In this document: positions 1-8,010 of the stretch, one piece after another
How the letters are laid out: each line of letters begins with the position of its first letter
How positions within the stretch are numbered: position 1 is the stretch's first letter
Assembly (NCBI RefSeq): GCF_025907915.1
Contig: NZ_JAPAAF010000029.1
Coordinates: 1 to 55,529, forward strand
Origin: Gaoshiqia sediminis
Lineage (GTDB): Bacteria; Bacteroidota; Bacteroidia; Bacteroidales; Prolixibacteraceae
DNA length: 55,529 nt
Direction: 5' to 3'
Notes under the pieces: model-generated
What the model saw: only the letters and a program-made list of their open reading frames with translations
Databases searched by the model: none
Told to the model about the DNA's origin: nothing
Program-made: the position numbers and the translations under genes

Positions 1-150
1 ATCGACGAAAAACTATCGATTCCCGAGAAAGAAGCCACCTGAATACTTTACAGCGGCAAGCAGGTTGTGTGGGTGGTTGGACGCCGCATCGACGATCGCT
101 TCAAAATCACCAAAGGCACCCAGGAGGTTTTCCGGATCAGGCTGGGGTAG
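1..150 (+). pseudogene. tilS: 3' end of tRNA(Ile)-lysidine synthase, interrupted by TGA
   Basis: Reading frame 1 encodes the end of a TilS C-terminal domain, with the typical stretch WVVGRRIDDRFKIT shortly before the terminal TAG at 148-150. TilS makes lysidine at C34 of tRNA-Ile(CAU), so that it reads AUA. Codon 14 of the visible part, TGA at 40-42, falls between ...PEKEAT and ILYSGKQ, where family members usually have Trp (TGG), so one G-to-A change explains it. The open frame on both sides keeps the family pattern. The stop removes about 36 residues of the C-terminal substrate-binding region. Either the gene is damaged, the shortened protein still works, TGA is read through, or this is a sequencing error. 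The start and the catalytic PP-loop lie outside the window. Confidence 0.72.
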
Positions 151-200
151 GGCGCATGGTTTGCCTGCCTGAAGCCAGAAAGGACGAACTTTTAACGATA

Positions 201-277
201 TGATCGGCTTAGCGGTTTCTTCTCCCTGCGATATGAGCCGCTTAGCCGGTGATCGGCTTAGCGGTTTTCTCTCCCTG
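201..277. repeat. 28-nt direct repeat, two copies
   Basis: Two near-identical 28-nt copies lie at 201-228 and 250-277, sharing TGATCGGCTTAGCGGTTT and the end CTCCCTG. A third, shorter relative (GAGCCGCTTAGCCGG) sits between them and can pair with the second copy as a stem (238-248 with 254-264, one mismatch). It is non-coding; function unknown. Confidence 0.6.
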
Positions 278-296
278 TCAGGTCTGCTCGCGTCCT

Positions 297-356
297 GCTA
301 CCGCACGAATCCTTTCGTGTGGTGTTTAAGGATCACGCGATACAATAGCGCGGGAG
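297..356. repeat. Palindromic dispersed repeat, copy A (truncated)
   Basis: This 60-nt segment is about 90% identical to 3447-3510 in the same orientation, with one 3-nt gap. It holds the hairpin CCGCACGAA/TTCGTGTGG and the block CACGCGATACAAT. The second hairpin arm present in copy B is missing here, where the sequence instead runs into the 11-bp repeat array. It looks like a REP- or MITE-like element. Confidence 0.7.
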
Positions 357-378
357 CCCCCGTTTCCGGTCGATATTT

Positions 379-477
379 CCGTATAGCTTCGGTATAGGTT
401 CCGTAAACTTTCCGTATAGGCTCCGTATAGCGCCCGTATAGCCACCGTATAGCCACCGTATAGGCGCAGTATAGCCG
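379..477. repeat. 11-bp tandem repeat (CCGTATAGnnn), nine units
   Basis: The core CCGTATAG or a one- or two-base variant begins at 379, 390, 401, 412, 423, 434, 445, 456 and 467, exactly every 11 bp with no insertion or deletion. A degenerate tenth unit starts at 478. Because 11 is not a multiple of three, every frame shows an 11-residue pseudo-repeat (YTEAIRxLYG on the minus strand), which creates overlapping spurious ORFs. The spacing is close to one DNA turn, so the units face the same side of the helix. That would suit protein binding or curvature, but no function is known. Confidence 0.85.
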
Positions 478-1078
478 CCGAATTTTTAATGTCATCGATT
501 AAATCGATCGGTATACTGGATGTCCCGAGCTTGTTGACTTTTAGCAGGCCCGGATTCTGCCGTTTCATAATTGGCAGGTTAAATATGATGCACTGTAATT
601 TTTAACATTCAGCATTTTTCCTCTTGTTCTTTGATTTGGACCTGTAGGGGAATTGTGTAATTGTAATAGGCCGACGTTCAGCTTGTTATGGTTTTACTCC
701 CCGGTTTGTGGTTTACCAAATTGGTGAATTTTTTTTACTTATTTAAGCGCTTATGATCTCATATTCAGTCAACTAACAAATTTTAGTTGATAACTTTAGT
801 GCTGTTCCCGGAAAATCGTATTTCATTTATAGATTATGCATTGTATTTTTGGTTAATAAGATTTCATATAAAGAAGATACCAACAGTACGATCTTAATAA
901 CTAATCAGAATGAATGCTGAATATCAGGAGAAAAGAAGTTATCAACAAGTTGGATTGATATCAATTGAATTGAACTATGGATCTCTCCGGCGACGCCGGG
1001 ATGTCCTTCCTCTCAAACGTGCATTGCGCACGGTACGTTTGCCGAAAGGCTGATTTTTTATGCCATTAAACTTTTAAT
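478..1078. other. Non-coding, AT-rich spacer with hairpins
   Basis: I see no credible gene. The stretch from about 580 to 960 is AT-rich and carries a weak stem (CAACTA/TAGTTG near 770-790). Closer to the next gene there is CCGGC-GAC-GCCGG at 987-999 and a stem around 1015-1040 (GTGC/GCAC inside AAACGT/ACGTTT). These continue the hairpin-rich character of the whole 200-3800 region. Confidence 0.55.
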
Positions 1079-1651
1079 ATGGCACGAATTAGTGGTAACC
1101 CCGCCGTTAAAGGGGCACGCGGTATGGTCAACGGGACGTTGGTTTACCGTAAGTATCAAGATGGGATGATCCTGACCGGAGCTCCGGAGAAGAGCTCGAA
1201 GGCCCCGAGTGAGAAACAATTGGAACACCGGAAAAACTTCAGGTTGGCGAATTTTTACGCTGCCAGGGTGAAAGCCGATCCGGAGTTGCTGGCCGCTTAC
1301 CGCGAGGCAGCCGTGTATCGGGAGTATCCCAATGTTCACAGTTTCATTGTGGCCGACTACTTTCACTCGCCGGAAGTGCTTGGATTTATGATCGACCCCA
1401 AAAAAGAACCATCGGAAGTCGGTTGGGTAGCGGTACACGTGATTGATCTCATGTTCCCGAGGTCCGTGACGTTACGCATCCAAACCCCCGATGGTACTGA
1501 ACTGGAGAGTGGTCCGGCCGTGATGGCCAACGACCGTCAAAGCTGGGTGTTAACCCTGCTTGATCCGACCCACCTGGCTGTTGGCAACCTCCTCGAGGTG
1601 GAGGTGACCGACTACCCGGGTCATGTGGTCAACGCGTCGTTCGTGCTCTAA
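1079..1651 (+). CDS. Unknown 190-aa protein
   Basis: I do not recognise a characterised family. The N-terminus (MARISGNPAVKGARGMVNGT followed by a Tyr-rich strand and a Lys/Arg/Gln-rich helix) recalls the layout of small Bacteroidota proteins such as DUF6266 members, but that is only a resemblance. There is no signal peptide, lipobox or membrane segment, so it should be cytoplasmic. Residues 1-80 are basic and helical; residues 110-190 read as beta-rich with conserved-looking Trp and Pro. The start is the ATG just after an A/T-rich leader. A strong terminator follows 23 nt after the stop, so it is a single-gene unit. It sits between two copies of a palindromic repeat, next to an AAA ATPase on the other strand. 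Confidence 0.75.
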   Translation: MARISGNPAVKGARGMVNGTLVYRKYQDGMILTGAPEKSSKAPSEKQLEHRKNFRLANFYAARVKADPELLAAYREAAVYREYPNVHSFIVADYFHSPEVLGFMIDPKKEPSEVGWVAVHVIDLMFPRSVTLRIQTPDGTELESGPAVMANDRQSWVLTLLDPTHLAVGNLLEVEVTDYPGHVVNASFVL

Positions 1652-1673
1652 CACGATCTGACGCCCTATCGGA

Positions 1674-1707
1674 GAGGGAGCAGCAGCAACTGCTTCCTCT
1701 TTTTTTT
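1674..1707 (+). terminator. Rho-independent terminator of the 190-aa gene
   Basis: A 10-bp stem, GAGGGAGCAG (1674-1683) with CTGCTTCCTC (1690-1699), has a 6-nt loop and one G-T pair, and is followed by eight T residues. Confidence 0.9.
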
Positions 1708-1784
1708 ATACTTTCCTTAGGTGTACCCAAGTTACAGAATCGAAAGCGAAATTACAAAAAAAGATACAGCCTGATTCACCGGGG

Positions 1785-2165
1785 ACTGCCAAAATGTATG
1801 GCTGGCAGTAGAATAACAACTGACGGTACCGTCCGACCGACCGGGCGCAGCAGGTCATTCGACCAGCCACGTCATGACGTGGCCCTACCGGTCACTTTTA
1901 CTACGCAACCGCTGCGAACGGGAATGCCGGGTACGGTCACGACAGGTTGTGACCGGCATCATCACTCCGAAGAAGTTAAATGTTCATCACCGCCAGTGGT
2001 ACTGGCGGCAAAGTAAGGGGCTTTTCGCCCGGAACGCTGAAGGAGTTCAATATTTTTTGATTCGTTCAACCCGCTCCGGGGTTGGGGGAGCGCTCCTATT
2101 TTGCGCTTTCCCCCAATTCAATTGGGGGTGATGCATGGTTTGGTCCCTTCGGGATCAGGAAGTGA
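1785..2165. repeat. Cluster of short hairpins and perfect palindromes
   Basis: At least eight inverted repeats lie end to end with no gene: ACTGCCA/TGGCAGT (1785-1809), GACGGTACCGTC (1822-1833), GCAGGTC/GACCAGC (about 1850-1867, one mismatch), CCACGTCATGACGTGG (perfect, 1867-1882), ATGCCGG/CCGGCAT enclosing GGTCAC/GTGACC (1924-1959), CCGCCAGT/ACTGGCGG with a 3-nt loop (1990-2008), GGGC/GCCC (2018-2030), AACCC/GGGTT (2068-2083), GGAGCGCTCC (2087-2096) and CCCCCAATT-C-AATTGGGGG (2110-2128). The stems differ in sequence, so it is not a simple tandem repeat. It lies downstream of both the 190-aa gene and the ATPase gene. Confidence 0.75.
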
Positions 2166-2187
2166 CAAGCGTTTTTAATGCCTTCTG

Positions 2188-3360
2188 TTAGTACGTTAGT
2201 CCAAATTGCCAAAGCGGTATCGTGTTCAAATAGCCCAGCTCAATATCGTCTTTTACAGCAAAAGCGTTATCGATGCCCCGGATTTGTTTTAGCCCTCTAT
2301 TTTTACCGCCAACTTCAAAGGTATAGTCACCGACCAAAAAATCAGCTATTGACGAAGCAATCACGTCATATTTTACCCGAAGCTGGTTCAGAAAAAATGT
2401 TTCCCGTATGTTGCCGGGATTCGGATGATCGCTGGCCAAATTGTAAACCAGGTTGGTATTGTCCAGGTATATTTTATTCACCTTCCCTAAACCCCTTATT
2501 CCTCCGGTGGCATCCCTCAGCTGGCTAATCATTCCTGCTTCTTCAACAAACAGGCAATAGTCGGCAATATTATTCCGGCTGGCTGCAAGTGTTGTGGCAA
2601 TACTGGTCATATTGGGTTTGAACGGAACACTTTTGGCAATAATGGCCAGCAATTGCTTTAATTTCCTGCCGGTCGATACATTCATGCCGGCATAGAGCGG
2701 GATATCGGTTTCCAACGTCTGGTTAACCATCTGCTGTAGCCTTCGTTCAAAATTCTCTTCCAATGCAAAGGGGTAATAACCTTTCCTCAGGTAATCTTCA
2801 AAAAGCGGTAGCGGATGCTTTACGCCGGGGAGTTCAGCCTTGTGCGCGAGAATTTCTTCCAACGACCAGCTGCGGGTGGTTATCCGGTGAAATAGTTGCA
2901 AATACTCCCTGAACGATAATCCCTGCATATGGTACATCACGGCCCTGCGACTCAAATCCGAGGCCCCTTTATTGATATCCAGCACGGAAGAACCGGTGAA
3001 AACGACATTCAATTCCGGATGATAATCGTAGATCAGTTTTAGTTCTTTAGCCCAATCTTTATACCGGTGAATCTCGTCGATAAACAGGTATTTTCCGTTA
3101 TACTTTACGAAAGCGTCAGCCAGATCAATCAACCGGTGGTCCGCGAAATAGAAATCTTCAGCAGTTACGTAAAGCGTTTCTGCGGAATTTAAGCGCTGTT
3201 TAATGTGTTGTAAAACCAATTTCGTTTTTCCAACGCCACGCGGACCGGTAAGCCCAATCATCCGGTTGTTCCAGTTTATTTCCGAATACATGTAACGGAT
3301 GAATTCGGTATTGGTCTCTTTTAGAAGCTTATGGAACTGTTCGAATAATTTGTTAATCAC
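2188..3360 (-). CDS. AAA ATPase with DUF4143-type C-terminus
   Basis: This is a 390-aa member of the ATPase family with an AAA_14 N-terminus and a DUF4143 C-terminus. Residues 39-47 (GPRGVGKTK) form Walker A, 91-99 (YLFIDEIHR) Walker B, and 121-126 (FTGSSV) the sensor-1 strand. The C-terminal third is the helical and nuclease-like DUF4143 part. It has no signal peptide or membrane segment and should be cytoplasmic. The precise role of such proteins is unknown; they are numerous in anaerobes and often sit in accessory regions. The start is ATG at 3360. It is transcribed toward the hairpin cluster at 1785-2165 and is bracketed by two copies of one palindromic repeat, which suggests a mobile or exchanged segment. 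Confidence 0.9.
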   Translation of the reverse strand: MINKLFEQFHKLLKETNTEFIRYMYSEINWNNRMIGLTGPRGVGKTKLVLQHIKQRLNSAETLYVTAEDFYFADHRLIDLADAFVKYNGKYLFIDEIHRYKDWAKELKLIYDYHPELNVVFTGSSVLDINKGASDLSRRAVMYHMQGLSFREYLQLFHRITTRSWSLEEILAHKAELPGVKHPLPLFEDYLRKGYYPFALEENFERRLQQMVNQTLETDIPLYAGMNVSTGRKLKQLLAIIAKSVPFKPNMTSIATTLAASRNNIADYCLFVEEAGMISQLRDATGGIRGLGKVNKIYLDNTNLVYNLASDHPNPGNIRETFFLNQLRVKYDVIASSIADFLVGDYTFEVGGKNRGLKQIRGIDNAFAVKDDIELGYLNTIPLWQFGLTY

Positions 3361-3446
3361 CGGTTTTTTTATACAAAAAAATAAAATGCACTATGAATGA
3401 TTATATATTGCAATAAAAATGCACTGTTAGGGTGCGTACACCCAGA

Positions 3447-3526
3447 GCTACCACACGAAGCCTTTCGTGTGGTGTTTAAGAATGACCACGCGATACAATC
3501 GCGCGGGAGTCGGTTGTATCGCGTGG
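3447..3526. repeat. Palindromic dispersed repeat, copy B (full)
   Basis: The first half matches copy A at 297-356. Two perfect hairpins are present: CCACACGAA/TTCGTGTGG (3451-3459 with 3464-3472, 4-nt loop) and CCACGCGATACAA/TTGTATCGCGTGG (3486-3498 with 3514-3526, 15-nt loop). This is the layout of a small non-autonomous palindromic element. Confidence 0.75.
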
Positions 3527-3847
3527 CGTGGTTTTATAACCGCGCATTTTTATTTGTTTTGACGCTGGTCTGGCGACGCTGACAGGTCGGGACTGTTTGG
3601 GGTGAATGGGATTAATCCATCGGAGCTTCATTCAATTGTCGTTACAAACGACTTTCAGCGAACCACTCGTTACCGCTCCGCTCAAACGAGTGGTAGTTCG
3701 GAAGCCAAGGCAGACCGGCTGACCGGTTTTATTTCATAAAGAACTGTGGCAGTTTCGAGAGGTTCTTACAAAGCAGCGTCCAGGCAGGGAAGGGCAGACC
3801 GTTCCTTCGCTTGGCCCGGTAATCTTCGGTTGATTTCCCCAGTTTAT
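3527..3847. other. Non-coding spacer with a hairpin
   Basis: No gene seen. A perfect 10-bp stem, ACCACTCGTT (3662-3671) with AACGAGTGGT (3685-3694), has a 13-nt loop and no T tract, so it is not a typical terminator. It separates the accessory segment from the glycan operon. Confidence 0.55.
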
Positions 3848-4924
3848 TCATTGCTTAAATAGTTCCAAATATTGTTGAGATATCTTTTCCCAAGTGTAAT
3901 GCTCGTTGGCGATTTCTTTCATGTCCTGCGCCAGGGATTCCAATTCTGAACTGTTAAGCGAATTAATCAATTCTGTTAATTCACTTGCCGTTCTAAAGTA
4001 TCTGCCTTTATTAAAGGTTGTTTCCCGGTTATAGCTGACATCATAGGCAAATACAGGTATTCCTAGGCTCATGGCTTCAACCAGTGAGGGGTTGGTGCCG
4101 CCTGCACTGTGACCATGGACATAAACGGTGCAGTTGCTTCTGATTTGATCCAGGATTTGCTGGTCATAAATCGGGTCTAGAAGGGTTATCGATGAGAAAG
4201 AAGAATATTGTGTCTTTAAGTTGCGGCCATATTCACTTTTATCCCAATTGCCAATTAGAACCAAAGGCAGGGCGGCTTCCTTGAATGCATTGAGTATCAA
4301 ATGAATATTATTTTCAGGCTCAATTCGACACACCTTAAAAGCATATTTTCCCGGAATACCAAATTGTTCGCGAATTTCACTTTTTAGCTCTATTCTTTTT
4401 GCATGATCCCCGCCGTAAGCGATAAGCTCACTTGGCTTTTTATACTCAGTGGTAACGTAGTCCTGAATGGCTTTGTTATCCGCAATAATGATATTCCCAT
4501 GTTTGACTGCGAGTTTTTCCGAAAACTTAAGGAAGCGTTGAATCGATTTGCTCCATTTTTCACGTCGGTGTTCCAAGCCATCAATATTGATGATTAATTT
4601 TTTCTTCGGATAAAACAGTCTAAAAACAGGAAGGATAATACAACCGGAGACGCCTAATACCAAAATCTGTTCGTGTGTTCTTGCAGCCACAAACAATGAA
4701 ATAATATCATAGGGAATGCTTTGAATTCCATTTGCATCCAGATTAATATAGTTTAACTGGGCGTGGTTATGGCGATCTTTTTTTAGTATGTAAGTTTTCG
4801 CAGAACAAAAAACTGTAATAGCTATTTTTTTCCCTAAAAACTTTGTAATATATTCGGCTAAAGTTTCAAATCCACCGTATTTACTAGGAATACCGGCAGT
4901 ACCTATAAAGGCAATTTCATTCAT
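3848..4924 (-). CDS. Glycosyltransferase, DUF1972 plus GT4 (rhamnosyltransferase-like)
   Basis: A 358-aa cytoplasmic glycosyltransferase. Residues 11-20 (GIPSKYGGFE) are the signature of the DUF1972 N-terminal domain found in rhamnosyl- and related transferases. The C-terminal half is a GT-B Rossmann domain with the donor-binding stretch around residues 265-290 (HSAGGTNPSLVEAMSLGIPV), including the acidic residue of the EX7E motif. It should add a sugar from a nucleotide donor to the lipid-linked repeat unit; which sugar cannot be read from sequence. It is the last gene of the leftward glycan operon, 66 nt after the deacetylase gene. The start is ATG at 4924. Confidence 0.88.
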   Translation of the reverse strand: MNEIAFIGTAGIPSKYGGFETLAEYITKFLGKKIAITVFCSAKTYILKKDRHNHAQLNYINLDANGIQSIPYDIISLFVAARTHEQILVLGVSGCIILPVFRLFYPKKKLIINIDGLEHRREKWSKSIQRFLKFSEKLAVKHGNIIIADNKAIQDYVTTEYKKPSELIAYGGDHAKRIELKSEIREQFGIPGKYAFKVCRIEPENNIHLILNAFKEAALPLVLIGNWDKSEYGRNLKTQYSSFSSITLLDPIYDQQILDQIRSNCTVYVHGHSAGGTNPSLVEAMSLGIPVFAYDVSYNRETTFNKGRYFRTASELTELINSLNSSELESLAQDMKEIANEHYTWEKISQQYLELFKQ

Positions 4925-4990
4925 GTTTTTGTTTAATGAGTTATCGTTCTGAAATGATGGACTATGTATTTATTTTTTGTAACTCGATTC

Positions 4991-5992
4991 CTATTCCTTT
5001 ATCTTGATCTCGTTACTATTCATAATATCTACATTTACTATGTACGTATAATATCCATCTTTATTTTCTTTAATTTCAGTATCAATGATATTCTGTCCAT
5101 CTAATGTGATCTCTTTTGAAGAAGTGAAGCTCAAGGATATGATACATGATTTCAAATTATGGTGGTAAAATAGCGCTATACAGTCGTCGATACCATCTAA
5201 AACAATTTTTTTGTCTCCATATTTTAGGTCAACCAATTTATAAATTGTATAATATTTGGCAATCTCTGTGAAAGTATCAACCCATATATCTTTATGAGAA
5301 ACATAGCTTAACAATGAGTCTAATTCATAATCAGGGATTGGGTTATATCCAGCTTCATCTAGGCCGTGACCACCAAATAAAGCCCACCCATTTATAACTT
5401 GTGATTCGTCGATGGCATTGATTCTACTTTGTAGCGTATTATCCGAATTATTTCCCCATGCAACGACGTCGTTGTTGTTAACAAAAAAATTTCTGCAAAA
5501 TATGTGAGTATCTTTTACAATCTCATCGGACAATTCTGATCGTAAATGAAATGGGTAAGCAAATGAATAACAATAGCCAAATAAATCGAGAAGCTTGTTT
5601 TTTGCACCTACAATTTCCTTATTTAACCCATCTATCCCCATCGTGTCCAAGCGAGCATGAGAAGCACTGTGGTCGCCAATCTCGAAATTACGAGCATTCA
5701 CTTTTATTAAGTCGGATAGAAGACCTGCTGACATATAACCGGACGGATTAACAAAAAAAGTACAGGTATAGTCATATCTTTCAAAAATTTCAGAGCAGTC
5801 CTTGATTGTCCAATTATTATCATCCCAAGTAAAAGAGGCAGCGGAAATGTGATTATTCTTCCACTTACAGATTTTTACTCTAACGTCATTACTTTTGATA
5901 TATATATCATTAGATTTTGAGACGGTGTCGGGTTCTTTATTACAACTCAACAATATAAAGGCTGCGAAGACAAAAAATAGGTATATTTTCAT
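4991..5992 (-). CDS. Polysaccharide deacetylase lipoprotein (CE4-like)
   Basis: A 333-aa lipoprotein: hydrophobic N-terminus and lipobox LLSC with Cys17. The CE4 (NodB) features are visible: SFTWDDN at 53-59 (acidic metal and base residues, with Trp replacing the usual Phe and Asn replacing Gly), the HxxxH metal pair at His108 and His112 (GDHSASH), and FAYPF at 144-148. The enzyme should remove acetyl groups from an N-acetylated sugar in the exported glycan, working outside the inner membrane. The C-terminal 90 residues look like a small beta-rich add-on. It lies between two glycosyltransferase genes in the glycan operon. The substrate is inferred from context only. Confidence 0.82.
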   Translation of the reverse strand: MKIYLFFVFAAFILLSCNKEPDTVSKSNDIYIKSNDVRVKICKWKNNHISAASFTWDDNNWTIKDCSEIFERYDYTCTFFVNPSGYMSAGLLSDLIKVNARNFEIGDHSASHARLDTMGIDGLNKEIVGAKNKLLDLFGYCYSFAYPFHLRSELSDEIVKDTHIFCRNFFVNNNDVVAWGNNSDNTLQSRINAIDESQVINGWALFGGHGLDEAGYNPIPDYELDSLLSYVSHKDIWVDTFTEIAKYYTIYKLVDLKYGDKKIVLDGIDDCIALFYHHNLKSCIISLSFTSSKEITLDGQNIIDTEIKENKDGYYTYIVNVDIMNSNEIKIKE

Positions 5993-6070
5993 TGTCGAGA
6001 GCTATTTATTTCATTATCTGTTTTGTGATACTTAACTAGGGAAGTGTATGTGAAGACTATCCTGGTATTC

Positions 6071-7213
6071 TTATAGAAACTTACTTAAACCCTCTTTGTA
6101 ACGGATATTAAATTTTTCTATAGTGAAATAATGGTTGAACCGTGCTTTACCCTTCTCCCCAAAAGAACCGATCTCTTTCGGATTTTCAATAAAATATTGG
6201 ATGCTTTTTGAAAGCGCTTCAATGTCATTTCGTTCACAAAGAAAGCCAGTTTCATTTTCAACAATCATTTCGGGAATTCCTCCAACTCTATTGCCGATAA
6301 CTGGCTTCGAGAAGAACATTCCTTCCAATACGGTAGTCGGGAAAGGATCTTCAAATACTGAAGGGACTATAACTACGTCTAAATTTCTGTAGATTACCTG
6401 AATTTCTTCAACAAATGGGATGATAGTTACACTGTTAGATAGCTCGTACTCACGAATTTTATGGTAAACCTCATCGAGCATGTATTCTTGTCCGGGAACT
6501 GTGCTGCCCACGAAGTAGAAATGACCTTGCTGTAGAATATCTTTGGGTAATTTATTTATTGCATTTAGCAAGTGTATTTGTCCTTTATGACTTGGCTTAA
6601 TACGACCAATCAGTCCAAATTTTATTTTTTCGGTATTCAAATAATTTTTGGAACCATCTTTTTGTTTGTCGACGAACTCTACACCATTCTGGATGAGCAA
6701 TAACTTATCGATCATCGAAGGGAGGGCTGAAGCAAGGTTCCTTTTTACAGCTTCTGAAACACAAATAACTACATTTGAGTACTTTATAGCAACTTTGTTG
6801 AGAAGTTTGTTAAGGATATTGTTATTGGATAATATCTCATGCACATGGACAATCTTTAGTGCAGATTTAGAACAGAAAAATAAAACTGGAAGAGTGGCTA
6901 AAGTATTCAAGTAAACTATTGATACTCCATTTTTGAACAATGATTTTGAATTTCTTTTAAACTTTATTAATGATATCAGAAAAGCAAAAATACCTAATGG
7001 AGTCAGATTCTTTTTGGCTATTATTGGAAGATTTTCTTCGACGACTAACAGTATATCGGGGTACTGAGCTTTCACAGTTTTTAGAAGAGGCCCATCCGAT
7101 TTAATTACTAACGTTTTTTTATAATCCTTGTAGTTGTTTATAACAGATGCCAGAATTTTATCAGCTCCATATAATTCCGCAGTTGGATGAAAGAAAACAA
7201 TAGATTTTTTCAT
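6071..7213 (-). CDS. Glycosyltransferase family 4
   Basis: A 380-aa GT-B enzyme. The N-terminal domain begins KKSIVFFHPTAELYGADK, typical of GT4 acceptor domains. The C-terminal domain holds FGLIGRIKPSHKGQ and the donor site EDPFPTTVLEGMFFSKPVIG followed by GGIPEMI, the EX7E region. It is cytoplasmic or membrane-associated and adds one sugar of the repeat unit. An upstream TTG at 7228 would add five residues; I prefer ATG at 7213 because the homologous region begins there. It lies 46 nt downstream of the GT2 gene at 7260-8009 in the same operon. Confidence 0.88.
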   Translation of the reverse strand: MKKSIVFFHPTAELYGADKILASVINNYKDYKKTLVIKSDGPLLKTVKAQYPDILLVVEENLPIIAKKNLTPLGIFAFLISLIKFKRNSKSLFKNGVSIVYLNTLATLPVLFFCSKSALKIVHVHEILSNNNILNKLLNKVAIKYSNVVICVSEAVKRNLASALPSMIDKLLLIQNGVEFVDKQKDGSKNYLNTEKIKFGLIGRIKPSHKGQIHLLNAINKLPKDILQQGHFYFVGSTVPGQEYMLDEVYHKIREYELSNSVTIIPFVEEIQVIYRNLDVVIVPSVFEDPFPTTVLEGMFFSKPVIGNRVGGIPEMIVENETGFLCERNDIEALSKSIQYFIENPKEIGSFGEKGKARFNHYFTIEKFNIRYKEGLSKFL

Positions 7214-7259
7214 AACTAATTTATTCAATTAAGCTGTTTGTGAAATTTATTACCAGCGA

Positions 7260-8009
7260 TTAATTGGTAAGAAGTAGTTTCAATTTTAACAAATAAAATG
7301 TTGTAACATTTCTAATAAAGTAGAACTGATTTTCCAACGGGGTAAGTGTACTATGATATTTTCTTATTTTGTATAGTTCCCTAACTGCAGCATATGAAAA
7401 GCTCATTCCTCCGGTTTCCATTTTAGCAATCTTTATGGGGATGAAAATTGATTTAAGTGAATCCCTTTTTCGTACTAATAGTTCATAATCTGCGCATATT
7501 CTAAACTGGAGATCATAGTCCCCCACTTCTTTAAATAGCTTTTTATTGTGTAACGACCCTACATGTGCAGCACTCATGTACTTCCTCATTTTAGGCCAAA
7601 CACACTTATCACCAATTGTAGCGACTAATTTGCCGTTTTTATCAATATATTCATTCAAAGCGCAGATGTAATCGATATACGAGACATTGTTATTTTTTAA
7701 AAATGTCAGATAATTCTGTAAAGCATTCACTTTTAGCTGATCATCTGCTCCCAAGAACATGATCCATTTTCCTTTTGCTACTTTTATGCCTTTATTCCAT
7801 GCATCATAAATCCCTTTGTCATTTTCACTAATCCAAAAATCAATATCGTGTCTATTTTCATTAAGAATATCAAGGGTTCTATCATTCGATTTACCATCGA
7901 TGATAATCAGTTCAATATTTTCAGATTTATTAGCCTTGATGCTGTCAAGACATCTTTGTAAATATTTCTCTGCATTATAGGTTGCAATAATTATTGAGAT
8001 ATCTGTCAT
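7260..8009 (-). CDS. Glycosyltransferase family 2
   Basis: A 249-aa GT-A enzyme of the WcaA type. It starts with DISIIIATYNAEKYL; the metal/nucleotide-binding acidic motif is FLGADD (85-90), preceded by NDKGIYDAWNKGI, a stretch seen in many GT2 repeat-unit transferases. The start codon follows the stop of the polymerase gene with one base between them (TAA-A-ATG), so translation is probably coupled. Linkage and sugar are unknown. Confidence 0.9.
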   Translation of the reverse strand: MTDISIIIATYNAEKYLQRCLDSIKANKSENIELIIIDGKSNDRTLDILNENRHDIDFWISENDKGIYDAWNKGIKVAKGKWIMFLGADDQLKVNALQNYLTFLKNNNVSYIDYICALNEYIDKNGKLVATIGDKCVWPKMRKYMSAAHVGSLHNKKLFKEVGDYDLQFRICADYELLVRKRDSLKSIFIPIKIAKMETGGMSFSYAAVRELYKIRKYHSTLTPLENQFYFIRNVTTFYLLKLKLLLTN

Positions 8010-8010
8010 T

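Noticed and set aside
379-477. CRISPR array
   Set aside because: Units of 11 bp with only 3-nt variable parts cannot be repeat-spacer units, and there are no cas genes. The 21-bp array at 38859-39090 fails for the same reason.
200-568. Overlapping ORFs across 200-568 on both strands
   Set aside because: They are created by the 28-nt and 11-bp repeats; all frames show the same pseudo-repeat and there is no family, start signal or codon bias.
1798-2131. ORFs of 72 and 85 codons on the plus strand
   Set aside because: They run through the hairpin cluster, are rich in Arg, Thr and His without pattern, and have no ribosome site.
7214-7228. TTG start five codons upstream of the GT4 gene
   Set aside because: ATG 7213 starts the conserved region; the extra residues carry no signal.
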